A DNA stretch of 64,000 nucleotides from Chryseobacterium sp. (GTDB taxonomy: Bacteria; Bacteroidota; Bacteroidia; Flavobacteriales; Weeksellaceae): the NCBI GenBank assembly GCA_003248755.1, contig QFQW01000004.1, forward strand, positions 1-64,000, written 5' to 3'. Positions 32,068 to 41,154 of the stretch are shown here, piece by piece. Both the position numbers and the translations under genes were made by a program. Position 1 is the first letter of the stretch; each line of letters begins with the position of its first letter. The notes under the pieces were generated by a model. It searched no databases, had not been told where the DNA came from, and saw only the letters and a list, made by a program, of their open reading frames with translations.

Positions 32068-34887
32068 ATGAGAAAAAATTATGTTAAATTACCATTGTTG
32101 ATTGCTGCATTATACTTTGGCGGTGATTTACATGCGCAGTCTACACAAGACACTGTTACGAAAGAGAACAAGATCGAGGAGGTAGTTGTGATTGGATATG
32201 GTACTCAGAAAAAAGAGAATGTTACTGGAAGTATTGGTATTGTTAGTGCTAAAGATTTAGCCGATAAGCCCAATGCTAACCCGTTAAACTCTGTTCAAGG
32301 AAAATTGGCCGGGGTGAATGTCGTAACGTCTGGTACTCCTGGAGGTTCTCCAAGGGTAGATATCAGAGGGATTGGTTCATTATCAGGAAATACAGTTTTT
32401 ATTGTTGACGGGATGATTACAGAAGATATATCTTTCCTTAATCCTCAGGACATTGAATCAATGAGTGTTTTAAAAGATCCTTCAAGTTTGGCAATCTTTG
32501 GAGCTAAAGCTGCCAATGGAGCTGTGATTATTAAGACAAAGAGTGGAAAAGGAAAACCTGTTTTTAATCTTAACTCTTATTTGGGGGTTAAAACTGTTAC
32601 CAATGTTCCGAAATTGGTTAATTCTGATCAGTATATAGAATTATATAATGAGAAGCTTCTTAATGATAATGGCTCTACGGCAGGGTCTATTTCTAGAGCA
32701 GATTATCCAGCGGATACAGATTGGTTTAAAGAAATCTTCAGAACAAGTATTATTAACTCTAATGATTTTTCAGCTTCAGGAAGTTTAGGCAAATTAAATT
32801 ATTATGGTAGTGTGGGTTACTTACAAGATGAAGGTAACTTAGCTGCAGGAAGAGGAATTAACTCTGGAAGTGGTTTCAATAGATTCAATACTAAATTAAA
32901 TCTTAGTTATAAAATTACAGATAATATTACTATTGGAAATAATTTTGCATTCTCAAAAATGCGTACCGATGTAGCTCAAAATCCCTTGTTGAATGCTCGT
33001 AACGCACCTCCTTTGTTTCCAGCTATCAATCCGGAAACAGGAAGCTACCAATTTTTTAATGGATATTCTATAACCAATCCAAGAGCTCAATTAGATCTTT
33101 ATAGATCTCAGGTAAGACAAGAGCGATTATTAAATAACGTATTTGCAGAAGTTAAATTCTTAAAAGATTTTACTTTTAAAATTAGTTATACTACGGATAA
33201 CTATACTCCTGTACAATATGAGTATACTCCAGCAATAACTTATATTCCAACACCAACTATTTCTAGTTTAATAACCAGAACCAATAGATATAGAAACTAT
33301 GTTTGGGATAACACTATTAACTGGAAAAAAACCTTTGGTAATCACAATTTAGAATTATTAGCAGGTTTCTCCAGAATTAGAGATTCCCGATCTGAAGATG
33401 TATGGATTGCTAAAAATGTAAATTATGATGGAACGAACGGGTCTTTAAATATTTCTAACGGGACTGATATTTTTAATTACCAAGATACTGCAGAAGCGGT
33501 GCCTGATGGTAGACCAGCTTCCACACAAGATCAACAAAGAATAGAATCATTCTTTGGAAGAATTAATTATGATTATGCTGGAAAATACCTTTTGAATGCT
33601 TCTGTACGTAGAGATGCATCATCACAAATTTCTACTGATAGATATAAAACTTTTCCTGCTGTAAGTATCGGCTGGGTTGTATCCAAAGAGGATTTTATGA
33701 GTGGACAGAATGTGTTTGATTTGTTAAAATTCAGAGCAAGTTGGGGTGAGTTAGGAAATCCACGAGTTAAGAGAGATTACTCTCAAATTGTAACAGTAAT
33801 TGGTAGCGGAGCGTATTACGGTAATAATGGATATCCTGCATCAACTGTTGATAGAGTAATTGACCCATCAATTGGCTGGGAAACAACTACGGGTTCAGAT
33901 GTTGGTGTAGAAATGGCATTTTTAAATAATAAATTAAAAGTTGAAGGGACATACTATAATAAAGAATCAAAAAATATTGTTTATGGTATTTTTCAAGGAA
34001 CTATTTCAGGAGCAAGTAATCCTAACGATTTTGTAACCAATGCTTATTCTTTTAGAAATAAAGGTTTTGAAGTTTCTGCAAACTATAATACTGATATTAG
34101 CGAAAATGTAAAGCTTGGTTTCTATGGTAATTTCACATCACTTAAAAATGAAATTACCGATGTATATGGTGGATCATTCTTAGAGACTGGAGCTAGTTTA
34201 TTTGGTAACTCAATTGTTAGATTACAAGCCGGGCAAGCCGTAGGCTCTTATTATGGATATCAAGTTGATGGAGTATTCCAAACAGATGCTGAAGCTGCTG
34301 CGTCAGGTCAAACTGGAGCGAAAGCAGGATGGTTTAAATTTGCGGATATGGATGGTAATGGCGTTATTGATACTAGAGACAAAACTTTCTTAGGTAGCCC
34401 AATTCCAAAAGGAACTTATGGTTTTGGATTTAATTTGAATATTCATTCTATTGATTTTGGTATTGATTTCCAAGGTGTATTTGGTAACAAAATTTATAAT
34501 TATAACAGAGAGCAACGTTATGGTAATGAAAGTTGGGACCTTGATATGTATAACAATAGATGGAGAGGAGCAGGAACTTCTAATACCAATTCTATGATTA
34601 CGTCTAATCAATCCATTATTTTACCAAACAGTTTTTATGTAGAGGATGGTAGTTATTTCAGAATTAGAAATATCCAGATTGGTTACAGTTTCTCAAAAGC
34701 TATTGCAAATTCATTAGCAGTTAAAAAACTTAGAATTTATTTAAGTGCACAAAATCCTTGGACAAGCTTCAAGTATAACGGATTCTCTCCAGAGATCATG
34801 AATTCGGATAGAGTACAAATGGGTATTGATAATAATATCTATCCAATTTCTGCAATTTATACAATGGGTATGAATTTAACATTTTAA
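32068..34887 (+). CDS. SusC/RagA-type TonB-dependent outer-membrane transporter
   Basis: It has 939 residues. The signal peptide (about 1-24) ends DLHAQ. A TonB-box-like segment and plug domain start almost at once at IEEVVVIGYGTQKKENVTGS. The usual N-terminal CarboxypepD-like extension of about 80 residues is absent. The plug has GVNVVTSGTPGGSPRVDIRG. The 22-strand barrel fills the remainder and ends with an aromatic beta strand (AIYTMGMNLTF). It imports oligosaccharides with its SusD lid and begins the operon with GH144, an esterase and GH3. The gene is followed by susD after 10 bases. Confidence 0.95.
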   Translation: MRKNYVKLPLLIAALYFGGDLHAQSTQDTVTKENKIEEVVVIGYGTQKKENVTGSIGIVSAKDLADKPNANPLNSVQGKLAGVNVVTSGTPGGSPRVDIRGIGSLSGNTVFIVDGMITEDISFLNPQDIESMSVLKDPSSLAIFGAKAANGAVIIKTKSGKGKPVFNLNSYLGVKTVTNVPKLVNSDQYIELYNEKLLNDNGSTAGSISRADYPADTDWFKEIFRTSIINSNDFSASGSLGKLNYYGSVGYLQDEGNLAAGRGINSGSGFNRFNTKLNLSYKITDNITIGNNFAFSKMRTDVAQNPLLNARNAPPLFPAINPETGSYQFFNGYSITNPRAQLDLYRSQVRQERLLNNVFAEVKFLKDFTFKISYTTDNYTPVQYEYTPAITYIPTPTISSLITRTNRYRNYVWDNTINWKKTFGNHNLELLAGFSRIRDSRSEDVWIAKNVNYDGTNGSLNISNGTDIFNYQDTAEAVPDGRPASTQDQQRIESFFGRINYDYAGKYLLNASVRRDASSQISTDRYKTFPAVSIGWVVSKEDFMSGQNVFDLLKFRASWGELGNPRVKRDYSQIVTVIGSGAYYGNNGYPASTVDRVIDPSIGWETTTGSDVGVEMAFLNNKLKVEGTYYNKESKNIVYGIFQGTISGASNPNDFVTNAYSFRNKGFEVSANYNTDISENVKLGFYGNFTSLKNEITDVYGGSFLETGASLFGNSIVRLQAGQAVGSYYGYQVDGVFQTDAEAAASGQTGAKAGWFKFADMDGNGVIDTRDKTFLGSPIPKGTYGFGFNLNIHSIDFGIDFQGVFGNKIYNYNREQRYGNESWDLDMYNNRWRGAGTSNTNSMITSNQSIILPNSFYVEDGSYFRIRNIQIGYSFSKAIANSLAVKKLRIYLSAQNPWTSFKYNGFSPEIMNSDRVQMGIDNNIYPISAIYTMGMNLTF

Positions 34888-34897
34888 TTAAAAGATC

Positions 34898-36319
34898 ATG
34901 AAAAAAATATTTTTAACTATATCTATATTTTCACTAATTGTAAGTTGTAGTGATGATTTTGTAGATATCAAACCTGAAGGTGTAATAATTGCTGATGATT
35001 TCTTCAAAACAGCAGATGATGCAAACCGTGCTACTAACGCTATTTATAGTTTCCTTAGAAGTTGGGAAAATACAGGTTTTCCAGCACAGTATGTATTTGG
35101 AGTAACAGGTGATGATGTTGAAAAGGGCTCTAATCCAGGAGATGCATCTTTCATTAATGCCTATGATAACTTTAGCTATACTATCAGCGATGATGGTGTA
35201 CATGGATATTGGACAGGCCAATGGCAAGCTGTACAAAGGGCTAACCAAGTTATTACGAATGTTCCTAAAATAGACATGGATGTTACATTAAGAAATAGAT
35301 TAGTTGCAGAAGCTAAAATGCTGAGAGCATATTTCTATTTTAATCTGGTAAGAATTTATGGTGGAGTTCCAATTTTTGATGGTTTACAAACTAATTATAT
35401 ACAACCTCGTAATACAGTTTCAGAAGTTTATGCTTTTATTGTTAAAGATTTAACTGAAGCATCAGAAGTTCTTCCACAAACTTATCCTGCTTCTGATTTA
35501 GGAAGAGTGACCAAAGGGGGAGCTTTAGGATTGCTTTCAAAAGTATATCTTTATATGAAAGATTACCAAAAAGCTTATGATACTTCTAACCTCGTTATTG
35601 GAATGGGTTATAGCCTAGATCCAGATTTTAATCATTTGTTCAGACCAGCGGGCGAGTTTGGAACTGAATCTGTTTTTGAAGTTAATTTTGGTTGTTCTGA
35701 TGGGTTCGGAGGTAGTCAGTATTCTGAGGTTCAAGGAGTTAGAAATCAATTTGGGTGGGGTTTCTTTACTCCAACTCAAGCTTTAGAAGATGCGTTTGAG
35801 CCTGGTGACGTAAGAAAAGAACTGTCTATTTTACGTGAAGGAGAAACAACTCTTGAAGGGGATCTAATTAAAAAAGGAGATCCTCAAGCAGGTAATGCTT
35901 GGAATCAAAAAGTATATGTCCCAACATCATTAAATAACCCTGCTTGTGGTTATGGTTCTATTCAGAATTTAAGAATTCTTAGATTTGCTGATATTTTATT
36001 AATTAATGCAGAAGCAGCTAATGAGTTAGGTAATACTGCTGTTGCAATTGCAAATGTTAATAAAGTAAGAAATAGAGCACAGCTTGCTAATACTACTGCT
36101 TCTACACAATCTGCACTTAGAGCCGCTATTTGGCAAGAAAGAAGAGTAGAATTGGCAATGGAAATGGACAGATTCCCAGATCTAGTGAGGACTGGACAGG
36201 CAGCTACTGTATTAGGGCCTTTAGGTTTTAAAGCTGGAAAAAATGAATTATTTCCTATTCCTTTAAGAGCAATTACTGATAGTAAAGGTGTTTTAACACA
36301 AAACCCAGGTTATAATTAA
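34898..36319 (+). CDS. SusD/RagB-type glycan-binding outer-membrane lipoprotein
   Basis: It has 473 residues with a lipoprotein signal (MKKIFLTISIFSLIVSCSDD, cysteine at 17). The SusD fold is seen in FFKTADDANRATNAIYSFLR, the TPR-like RLVAEAKMLRAYFYFNLVRI near residue 135, and the C-terminal region from about 360 (LRILRFADILLINAEAANEL) ending with ELFPIPLRAI. It covers the SusC barrel and binds the incoming oligosaccharide outside the cell. It is directly behind susC and followed by a weak terminator and the GH144 gene. Confidence 0.94.
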   Translation: MKKIFLTISIFSLIVSCSDDFVDIKPEGVIIADDFFKTADDANRATNAIYSFLRSWENTGFPAQYVFGVTGDDVEKGSNPGDASFINAYDNFSYTISDDGVHGYWTGQWQAVQRANQVITNVPKIDMDVTLRNRLVAEAKMLRAYFYFNLVRIYGGVPIFDGLQTNYIQPRNTVSEVYAFIVKDLTEASEVLPQTYPASDLGRVTKGGALGLLSKVYLYMKDYQKAYDTSNLVIGMGYSLDPDFNHLFRPAGEFGTESVFEVNFGCSDGFGGSQYSEVQGVRNQFGWGFFTPTQALEDAFEPGDVRKELSILREGETTLEGDLIKKGDPQAGNAWNQKVYVPTSLNNPACGYGSIQNLRILRFADILLINAEAANELGNTAVAIANVNKVRNRAQLANTTASTQSALRAAIWQERRVELAMEMDRFPDLVRTGQAATVLGPLGFKAGKNELFPIPLRAITDSKGVLTQNPGYN

Positions 36320-36340
36320 TAATATCATATAGTATATATA

Positions 36341-36367
36341 AGAGGAGGATTTTTGTCTTCCTCTTTT
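36341..36367 (+). terminator. Partial terminator between susD and the glucanase gene
   Basis: The stem agaggagga / tcttcctct contains one G-U pair and has a short loop, followed by a T-run. Placed inside the operon, it may reduce transcription of the enzyme genes relative to susCD. Confidence 0.6.
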
Positions 36368-36389
36368 TTATAACTTTAAACCACATTTT

Positions 36390-37775
36390 ATGAAGAAGAT
36401 ATTAGTGATTTCAATTATTTCATTAGGAATATTAACTTCTTGCGAAAGTCAAAAAGCTAATCAAAATAAAGCTCTAGATAAACAAACTATTAATTTTACG
36501 GACAACCAACTAATGGATAAAGTCCAAAGCGATGCGCTCACATATTTCTGGGACTTTGCAGAACCTAACTCACTGTTAGGAAGAGAACGTTACCACGAAG
36601 ACAATATCTATCCTGATAATGACAAACACGTTATTACGACCGGGGGTTCAGGATTTGGATTGATGACCATTTTAGTGGGAGTTGACAGGAAATTCATTCC
36701 TCGTCAGGAAGCTGTTAAAAGATTGACTCATATTGCTGATTTTCTGGAAAAAGCAGACCGTTTTCACGGCGCTTGGTCGCATTGGATCAATGGTGAAACT
36801 GGTAAAGTTGTGCCTTTTGGAAAAAAAGATAATGGTGGAGATTTGGTGGAGACGGCTTTCCTTGTTCAGGGGATGATCTGTGTCCGCGAGTATTTCAAAA
36901 ATGGAAATGAGGAAGAAAAAGCTTTGGCTGCAAAAATGGACAAGCTTTGGAAAGGTGTAGAATGGAACTGGTACACAAAAGGCGGCCAGAAAGTACTGTA
37001 TTGGCATTGGTCACCGACTTACGGCTGGGAAATGAACTTTCCGTTAGAAGGCTATAACGAATGTCTTATAACCTATGTAATGGCGGCTTCATCACCAGAT
37101 TATTCGATTGATTATGATACATACAACAAAGGCTGGACTCGCAACGGAACCTATACAACAGACCGCACAAAGTATGGTCTTCCGCTTTATGTAAAACACA
37201 ATTATGCCGAAGAATATGGTGGACCATTATTTTGGAGCCAGTATTCCTATCTGGGATTGGATCCAAGACAATTGTCGGATAAGTATGTGAAAAATTACTG
37301 GGATTTGAACAGAAATCAAGTGTTGATAGACTACAAATATTGCGTAGAAAATCCACTGAAGTTCAAAGGTTATTCTGAAAAATATTGGGGACTTACGGCA
37401 GGTTATACAAGAAACAAAGACGGTTCTACGGGTTATGCGGCACATCAGCCGATGAAGGAGGATTTGGGTGTTATCGTTCCAACAGCCGCTCTTAGTTCTA
37501 TGCCTTATACACCGAAAGAATCGATGGCGTTTCTTAGATTTTTGTACGAAGAGAAACCATATTTTATTGGACAAGCCGGACCTTACGACGCCACTTCCAT
37601 CAATTTCAACGACTGGTTCACACCTCGGTATTTGGCGATTGACCAAGGCACAATTGCGCCAATGATAGAGAACTATCGTTCGGGATTATTGTGGGATTTA
37701 TTTATGAATGCACCTGATATCAGAGCTGGTTTGAAAAAAATCGGATTCAAATCAGAAAAGCATAAGATAGATTAG
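36390..37775 (+). CDS. GH144-type glycoside hydrolase lipoprotein (PF10091 family), probable endo-beta-1,2-glucanase
   Basis: It has 461 residues with a lipoprotein signal (ILTSCESQ, cysteine near 18). The (alpha/alpha)6 barrel of the PF10091 family is recognisable: YFWDFAEPNSLLGRERYHED, FGLMTILVGVDRKFIPRQEA, WVEWNWYTKGG-like segment near 190 (GVEWNWYTKGGQKVLYWHW), EMNFPLEGYNECLITYVMAA, and the C-terminal APMIENYRSGLLWDLFMNAP. The founding GH144 enzyme, from Chitinophaga arvensicola, hydrolyses beta-1,2-glucan to sophorooligosaccharides. The product name glucoamylase often attached to this family is misleading. Lying behind susCD and before a GH3 gene, it should cut the polymer at the cell surface or in the periplasm. 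Confidence 0.85.
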   Translation: MKKILVISIISLGILTSCESQKANQNKALDKQTINFTDNQLMDKVQSDALTYFWDFAEPNSLLGRERYHEDNIYPDNDKHVITTGGSGFGLMTILVGVDRKFIPRQEAVKRLTHIADFLEKADRFHGAWSHWINGETGKVVPFGKKDNGGDLVETAFLVQGMICVREYFKNGNEEEKALAAKMDKLWKGVEWNWYTKGGQKVLYWHWSPTYGWEMNFPLEGYNECLITYVMAASSPDYSIDYDTYNKGWTRNGTYTTDRTKYGLPLYVKHNYAEEYGGPLFWSQYSYLGLDPRQLSDKYVKNYWDLNRNQVLIDYKYCVENPLKFKGYSEKYWGLTAGYTRNKDGSTGYAAHQPMKEDLGVIVPTAALSSMPYTPKESMAFLRFLYEEKPYFIGQAGPYDATSINFNDWFTPRYLAIDQGTIAPMIENYRSGLLWDLFMNAPDIRAGLKKIGFKSEKHKID

Positions 37776-37837
37776 CAAAAAGTATTATCTTTAGGGCAGG
37801 ATATTTATTGTCTCATTTTGATCAAATAAATATTTTT

Positions 37838-37925
37838 AGGAGCTATTTCCCGCTTTCCGTTGCAATCTTTTGCTTTTTCATATGTGAAAAAAAAGCAAAA
37901 GGATTTCCACTACAATCGGGGCTAT
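37838..37925 (+). repeat. Interspersed repeat family 1, copy D (variant ends)
   Basis: It begins ttaggagctatttcccgctt, has a central perfect hairpin cttttgcttttt / aaaaagcaaaag (37868-37902), and ends actacaatcggggctatg. Its position inside the utilisation locus, between the glucanase and the esterase, suggests a terminator or mRNA-stability hairpin in the operon. Confidence 0.75.
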
Positions 37926-38006
37926 GGAATTCAGCATAATTATAAACTTAGTCATACAGATTAACATTTTGTATCTTTGACTACAGATATTTCTAACAAA
38001 AATATT

Positions 38007-38711
38007 ATGACCTTAAAATTAAAATATCTTCCACTTTTACTTTTAGGATTTTCATCATTTTCCAATGCGCAGGAGATCAGATCCGAGTTTAATAAGGAAG
38101 TGAAGATTCAGAAAAAACTTTCTTACCTTCTGGATATTCCGCAAAATCCCAAAACAAAACTTCCACTGATTGTTTTCCTTCATGGTTCTGGTGAAAGAGG
38201 CGATGATTTGGAAAAAGTAAAACTTAACGGTGTTCTTCAACACAAAGATTTAATCAAAGAATCCGTTGCTATTTTAGCCCCTCAATGCCCTGCAAATACT
38301 TGGTGGGATACAGATGCGGTTTATTTCCTTATCAAAGAAATCTCCGAAAAATATAAAATAGACAAAGACAGAATCTATCTCACAGGATTATCGATGGGTG
38401 GTTGGGGAACTTTGAAATTGGCAGGAGAACATCCGGAAATGTTCGCCGCAGTCGCATCAGTCTGTGCTCCGACAGATCGGGTAATGTGGGCAAATATTCA
38501 CAATTACAAAGATATGAACCTGAAAATTTTCCACGGCGGAATGGATGATGTTGTTATGCCTGAGAATGCTTTCAATTTTTATCAGAAATTACATCCGATA
38601 AATCCAAAAGCAGAACTCACGATTTTTCCCAATGACAATCACAACTCTTGGGATTCTACCTATTCTGACCCAAAGTTGTATGAATGGATGTTATCATTCA
38701 AAAAAAATTAA
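38007..38711 (+). CDS. Exported alpha/beta-hydrolase esterase (dienelactone hydrolase/PHB depolymerase-like)
   Basis: It has 234 residues from the ATG at 38007, which gives a signal peptide (MTLKLKYLPLLLLGFSSFSNA); the longer frame begins with TTG at 37977. The oxyanion region is LPLIVFLHGSGERGDD, the nucleophile elbow GLSMGGWGTLKL with the serine, the acid in HGGMDDVVMP, and the histidine in NDNHNSWDSTY. This is a complete serine triad. In the context of a beta-1,2-glucan locus it may remove ester substituents such as succinyl groups, but the substrate is inference. Confidence 0.87.
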   Translation: MTLKLKYLPLLLLGFSSFSNAQEIRSEFNKEVKIQKKLSYLLDIPQNPKTKLPLIVFLHGSGERGDDLEKVKLNGVLQHKDLIKESVAILAPQCPANTWWDTDAVYFLIKEISEKYKIDKDRIYLTGLSMGGWGTLKLAGEHPEMFAAVASVCAPTDRVMWANIHNYKDMNLKIFHGGMDDVVMPENAFNFYQKLHPINPKAELTIFPNDNHNSWDSTYSDPKLYEWMLSFKKN

Positions 38712-38736
38712 TAAAAAATTTAAAATAATATATATA

Positions 38737-41064
38737 ATGAAAAAGTTTGTAATCCTGGCTGCATTGGCGCTCTCACCTTATTTTCTTGCACAGGAATTGG
38801 TGACCAAACCGGTTCAGTCTTATCAAACCGAAAAATATCTGTCTAAGAAAAAAGCTTTCGTAGATAATTTGATTTCAAAAATGACTTTGGATGAAAAAAT
38901 AGGCCAGCTTAATCTTCCGGGTGCGGGAGATTTCACTACAGGTCAGGCCCAAAGTTCTGATATTGGGAAAAAGGTAGAGCAAGGTTTGGTTGGCGGATTG
39001 TTTAATATCAAAGGTGTTGATAAGATCCGCGATGTACAGAAAGTAGCAGTAGAGAAAAGCCGTTTGAAAATTCCAATGATTTTCGGGATGGATGTGATCC
39101 ACGGTTATGAGACTTCTTTTCCAATTCCATTAGGTTTGGCTTCGTCTTGGGATATGAATTTGATTCAGAGATCAGCCCAGATTGCCGCTCAGGAATCTAC
39201 TGCAGATGGTATCAACTGGACATTTTCCCCAATGACGGACATTTCAAGAGACCCAAGATGGGGTAGGGTTTCCGAAGGTGCCGGTGAAGATCCGTATTTG
39301 GGAAGTGAGATCGCAAAAGCGATGGTATTTGGTTATCAGGGTACCGACCTTTCAAAGAATAATACAATGTTGGCATGTCTGAAACACTTTGCGCTCTACG
39401 GAGCTCCGGAAGGTGGACGAGATTATAACACGGTTGATATGAGTCATATATCGATGTTCAATAATTATTTTCCGCCTTATAAAGCAGCTGTGGAAGCAGG
39501 TGTAGGTTCTGTAATGGCTTCTTTTAATGAAGTTGACGGCGTTCCGGCAACAGGAAACAAATGGTTGATGACAGATGTTCTTAGAGATCAATGGAAATTC
39601 AAAGGTTTTGTGGTGACCGATTATACAGGAATCAACGAAATGGTCGATCACGGGATGGGAGATTTGCAACAGGTTTCTGCTTTGGCGATGAATGCAGGAA
39701 TTGACATGGATATGGTTGGAGAAGGTTTCCTTAAAACTTTGAAAAAATCAATTTCCGAAGGAAAAGTCTCGGAACAAACCGTGACGGATGCCGCAAGAAG
39801 AATCTTGGAAGCTAAATATGATCTTGGTCTTTTTGATGATCCTTACAGATACACGGATTCTAAAAGAGCTCAGAAAGAAGTTTTCAGTCCGAAGCATTTG
39901 GAGGCTGCGAGAACTATTTCTGCTAATTCAATGGTTTTGATGAAAAATGATAAGCAAGTCCTTCCGCTTAAAAAATCAGGAACTGTTGCAGTAATTGGTC
40001 CGTTGGCAGATAACGCAGTCAATATGCCGGGCACTTGGAGTGTTGCAGCAAAACACGCTAACTCCATTTCACTATTAAGAGGTCTTCAGGAAACAGTTGG
40101 TAAAGATGTTAATTTCCTTTTTGCTAAAGGAAGTAATGTTTACGAATCCGAAGCAATGGAGCAAAAAGCGGCGATGTTTAATAAAACAACAGATAGAGAC
40201 AATCGCCCTGCAGATCAGATAAGAAAAGAAGCGGTTGAAATCGCGAGTAAAGCTGATGTGATTCTTTTAGCAATTGGAGAAAGTGCGGAAATGAGCGGAG
40301 AATCGAGTTCAAGAACAGATATTGGAATTCCGGAAACTCAAAAAGAATTGTTGAGGGAACTTAAAAAAACTGGAAAACCAATTGTTATAGTTTTATTTGC
40401 AGGTCGTCCTTTAGTTTTAACAGAGGAGTCTGAATTAGCAGATGGAATCCTGAATGTTTGGTTTCCGGGAAGTATGGCCGGATATGCTATTTCCGATGTT
40501 CTTTATGGAAAGGTGAATCCGTCAGCAAAATTGCCGATGACATTCCCAAGAAGCATAGGTCAAGTGCCAATCTATTACAATGCTAAAAATACAGGTCGCC
40601 CATTAAGCACAGAAAATACAGACAAATGTACTTTTGAGAAATTCCGTTCCAATTATTTGGACGAGTGTAACACGCCACTTTATCCGTTCGGATATGGGTT
40701 GAGTTATACTAATTTCAATTATTCTGATGTTTCTGTTTCAAATGCAAAACCAGCAGGAGATACTTCGATCGAAGCTACTGTAACATTAACTAATAATGGA
40801 AAATATGATGGAGCAGAAGTGGTTCAGCTTTATATCAGAGATTTGGTGGGAAGTATTACAAGACCGGTTAAGGAATTAAAAGGTTTCCAAAAAGTTTATT
40901 TGAAAGCTGGAGAAAGCAAGAAAGTAACATTCAAAATTACGCCGGAAGATTTGAAATTCTATAACAGCCAATTGAAATTCGACTGGGAAGCTGGGGATTT
41001 TGATATTATGATTGGAACCAATTCTCACGATGTGAAAACGACTAGAATAACTTGGACAAAATAA
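38737..41064 (+). CDS. bglX: GH3 beta-glucosidase (BglX-like), periplasmic
   Basis: It has 775 residues from the ATG at 38737; the frame from 38632 overlaps the esterase gene and has no signal. Signal peptide 1-18 (ending YFLA/Q). The N-terminal TIM barrel has GGRDYNTVDMSHISM and the catalytic aspartate in GFVVTDYTGINEMVDHG. The second domain holds the acid/base region with ESAEMSGESSSRTDIGIP, and a fibronectin-like domain closes the protein (about 680-775). It removes glucose from oligosaccharide ends. BglX-type GH3 enzymes with beta-1,2 preference are known in Bacteroidota, fitting a partner for GH144. The gene ends the locus with a terminator. Confidence 0.93.
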   Translation: MKKFVILAALALSPYFLAQELVTKPVQSYQTEKYLSKKKAFVDNLISKMTLDEKIGQLNLPGAGDFTTGQAQSSDIGKKVEQGLVGGLFNIKGVDKIRDVQKVAVEKSRLKIPMIFGMDVIHGYETSFPIPLGLASSWDMNLIQRSAQIAAQESTADGINWTFSPMTDISRDPRWGRVSEGAGEDPYLGSEIAKAMVFGYQGTDLSKNNTMLACLKHFALYGAPEGGRDYNTVDMSHISMFNNYFPPYKAAVEAGVGSVMASFNEVDGVPATGNKWLMTDVLRDQWKFKGFVVTDYTGINEMVDHGMGDLQQVSALAMNAGIDMDMVGEGFLKTLKKSISEGKVSEQTVTDAARRILEAKYDLGLFDDPYRYTDSKRAQKEVFSPKHLEAARTISANSMVLMKNDKQVLPLKKSGTVAVIGPLADNAVNMPGTWSVAAKHANSISLLRGLQETVGKDVNFLFAKGSNVYESEAMEQKAAMFNKTTDRDNRPADQIRKEAVEIASKADVILLAIGESAEMSGESSSRTDIGIPETQKELLRELKKTGKPIVIVLFAGRPLVLTEESELADGILNVWFPGSMAGYAISDVLYGKVNPSAKLPMTFPRSIGQVPIYYNAKNTGRPLSTENTDKCTFEKFRSNYLDECNTPLYPFGYGLSYTNFNYSDVSVSNAKPAGDTSIEATVTLTNNGKYDGAEVVQLYIRDLVGSITRPVKELKGFQKVYLKAGESKKVTFKITPEDLKFYNSQLKFDWEAGDFDIMIGTNSHDVKTTRITWTK

Positions 41065-41084
41065 AATTTGTTTCAATAATGAAA

Positions 41085-41119
41085 AAAGCCTTTCGGAAAT
41101 TAATTCTGAAAGGCTTTTT
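41085..41119 (+). terminator. Terminator of the polysaccharide utilisation locus
   Basis: The stem aaaaagcctttcggaa / ttctgaaaggctttttta-like pairs with one mismatch and ends in T-rich sequence. It lies about 20 bases after the GH3 stop and may also serve the convergent sugar dehydrogenase. Confidence 0.75.
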
Positions 41120-41154
41120 ATTTTCAATAATATTAGTAAGAGTCTATCGGGAAC

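Noticed and set aside
37227..37646. 139-residue minus-strand frame in the GH144 gene
   Set aside because: It is antisense to a well-supported gene and has no recognisable motif or start context.
36390..37775. Glucoamylase acting on starch
   Set aside because: The Pfam label comes from early annotation. GH144 members act on beta-1,2-glucan, and the neighbour is a beta-glucosidase, not an alpha-glucosidase.
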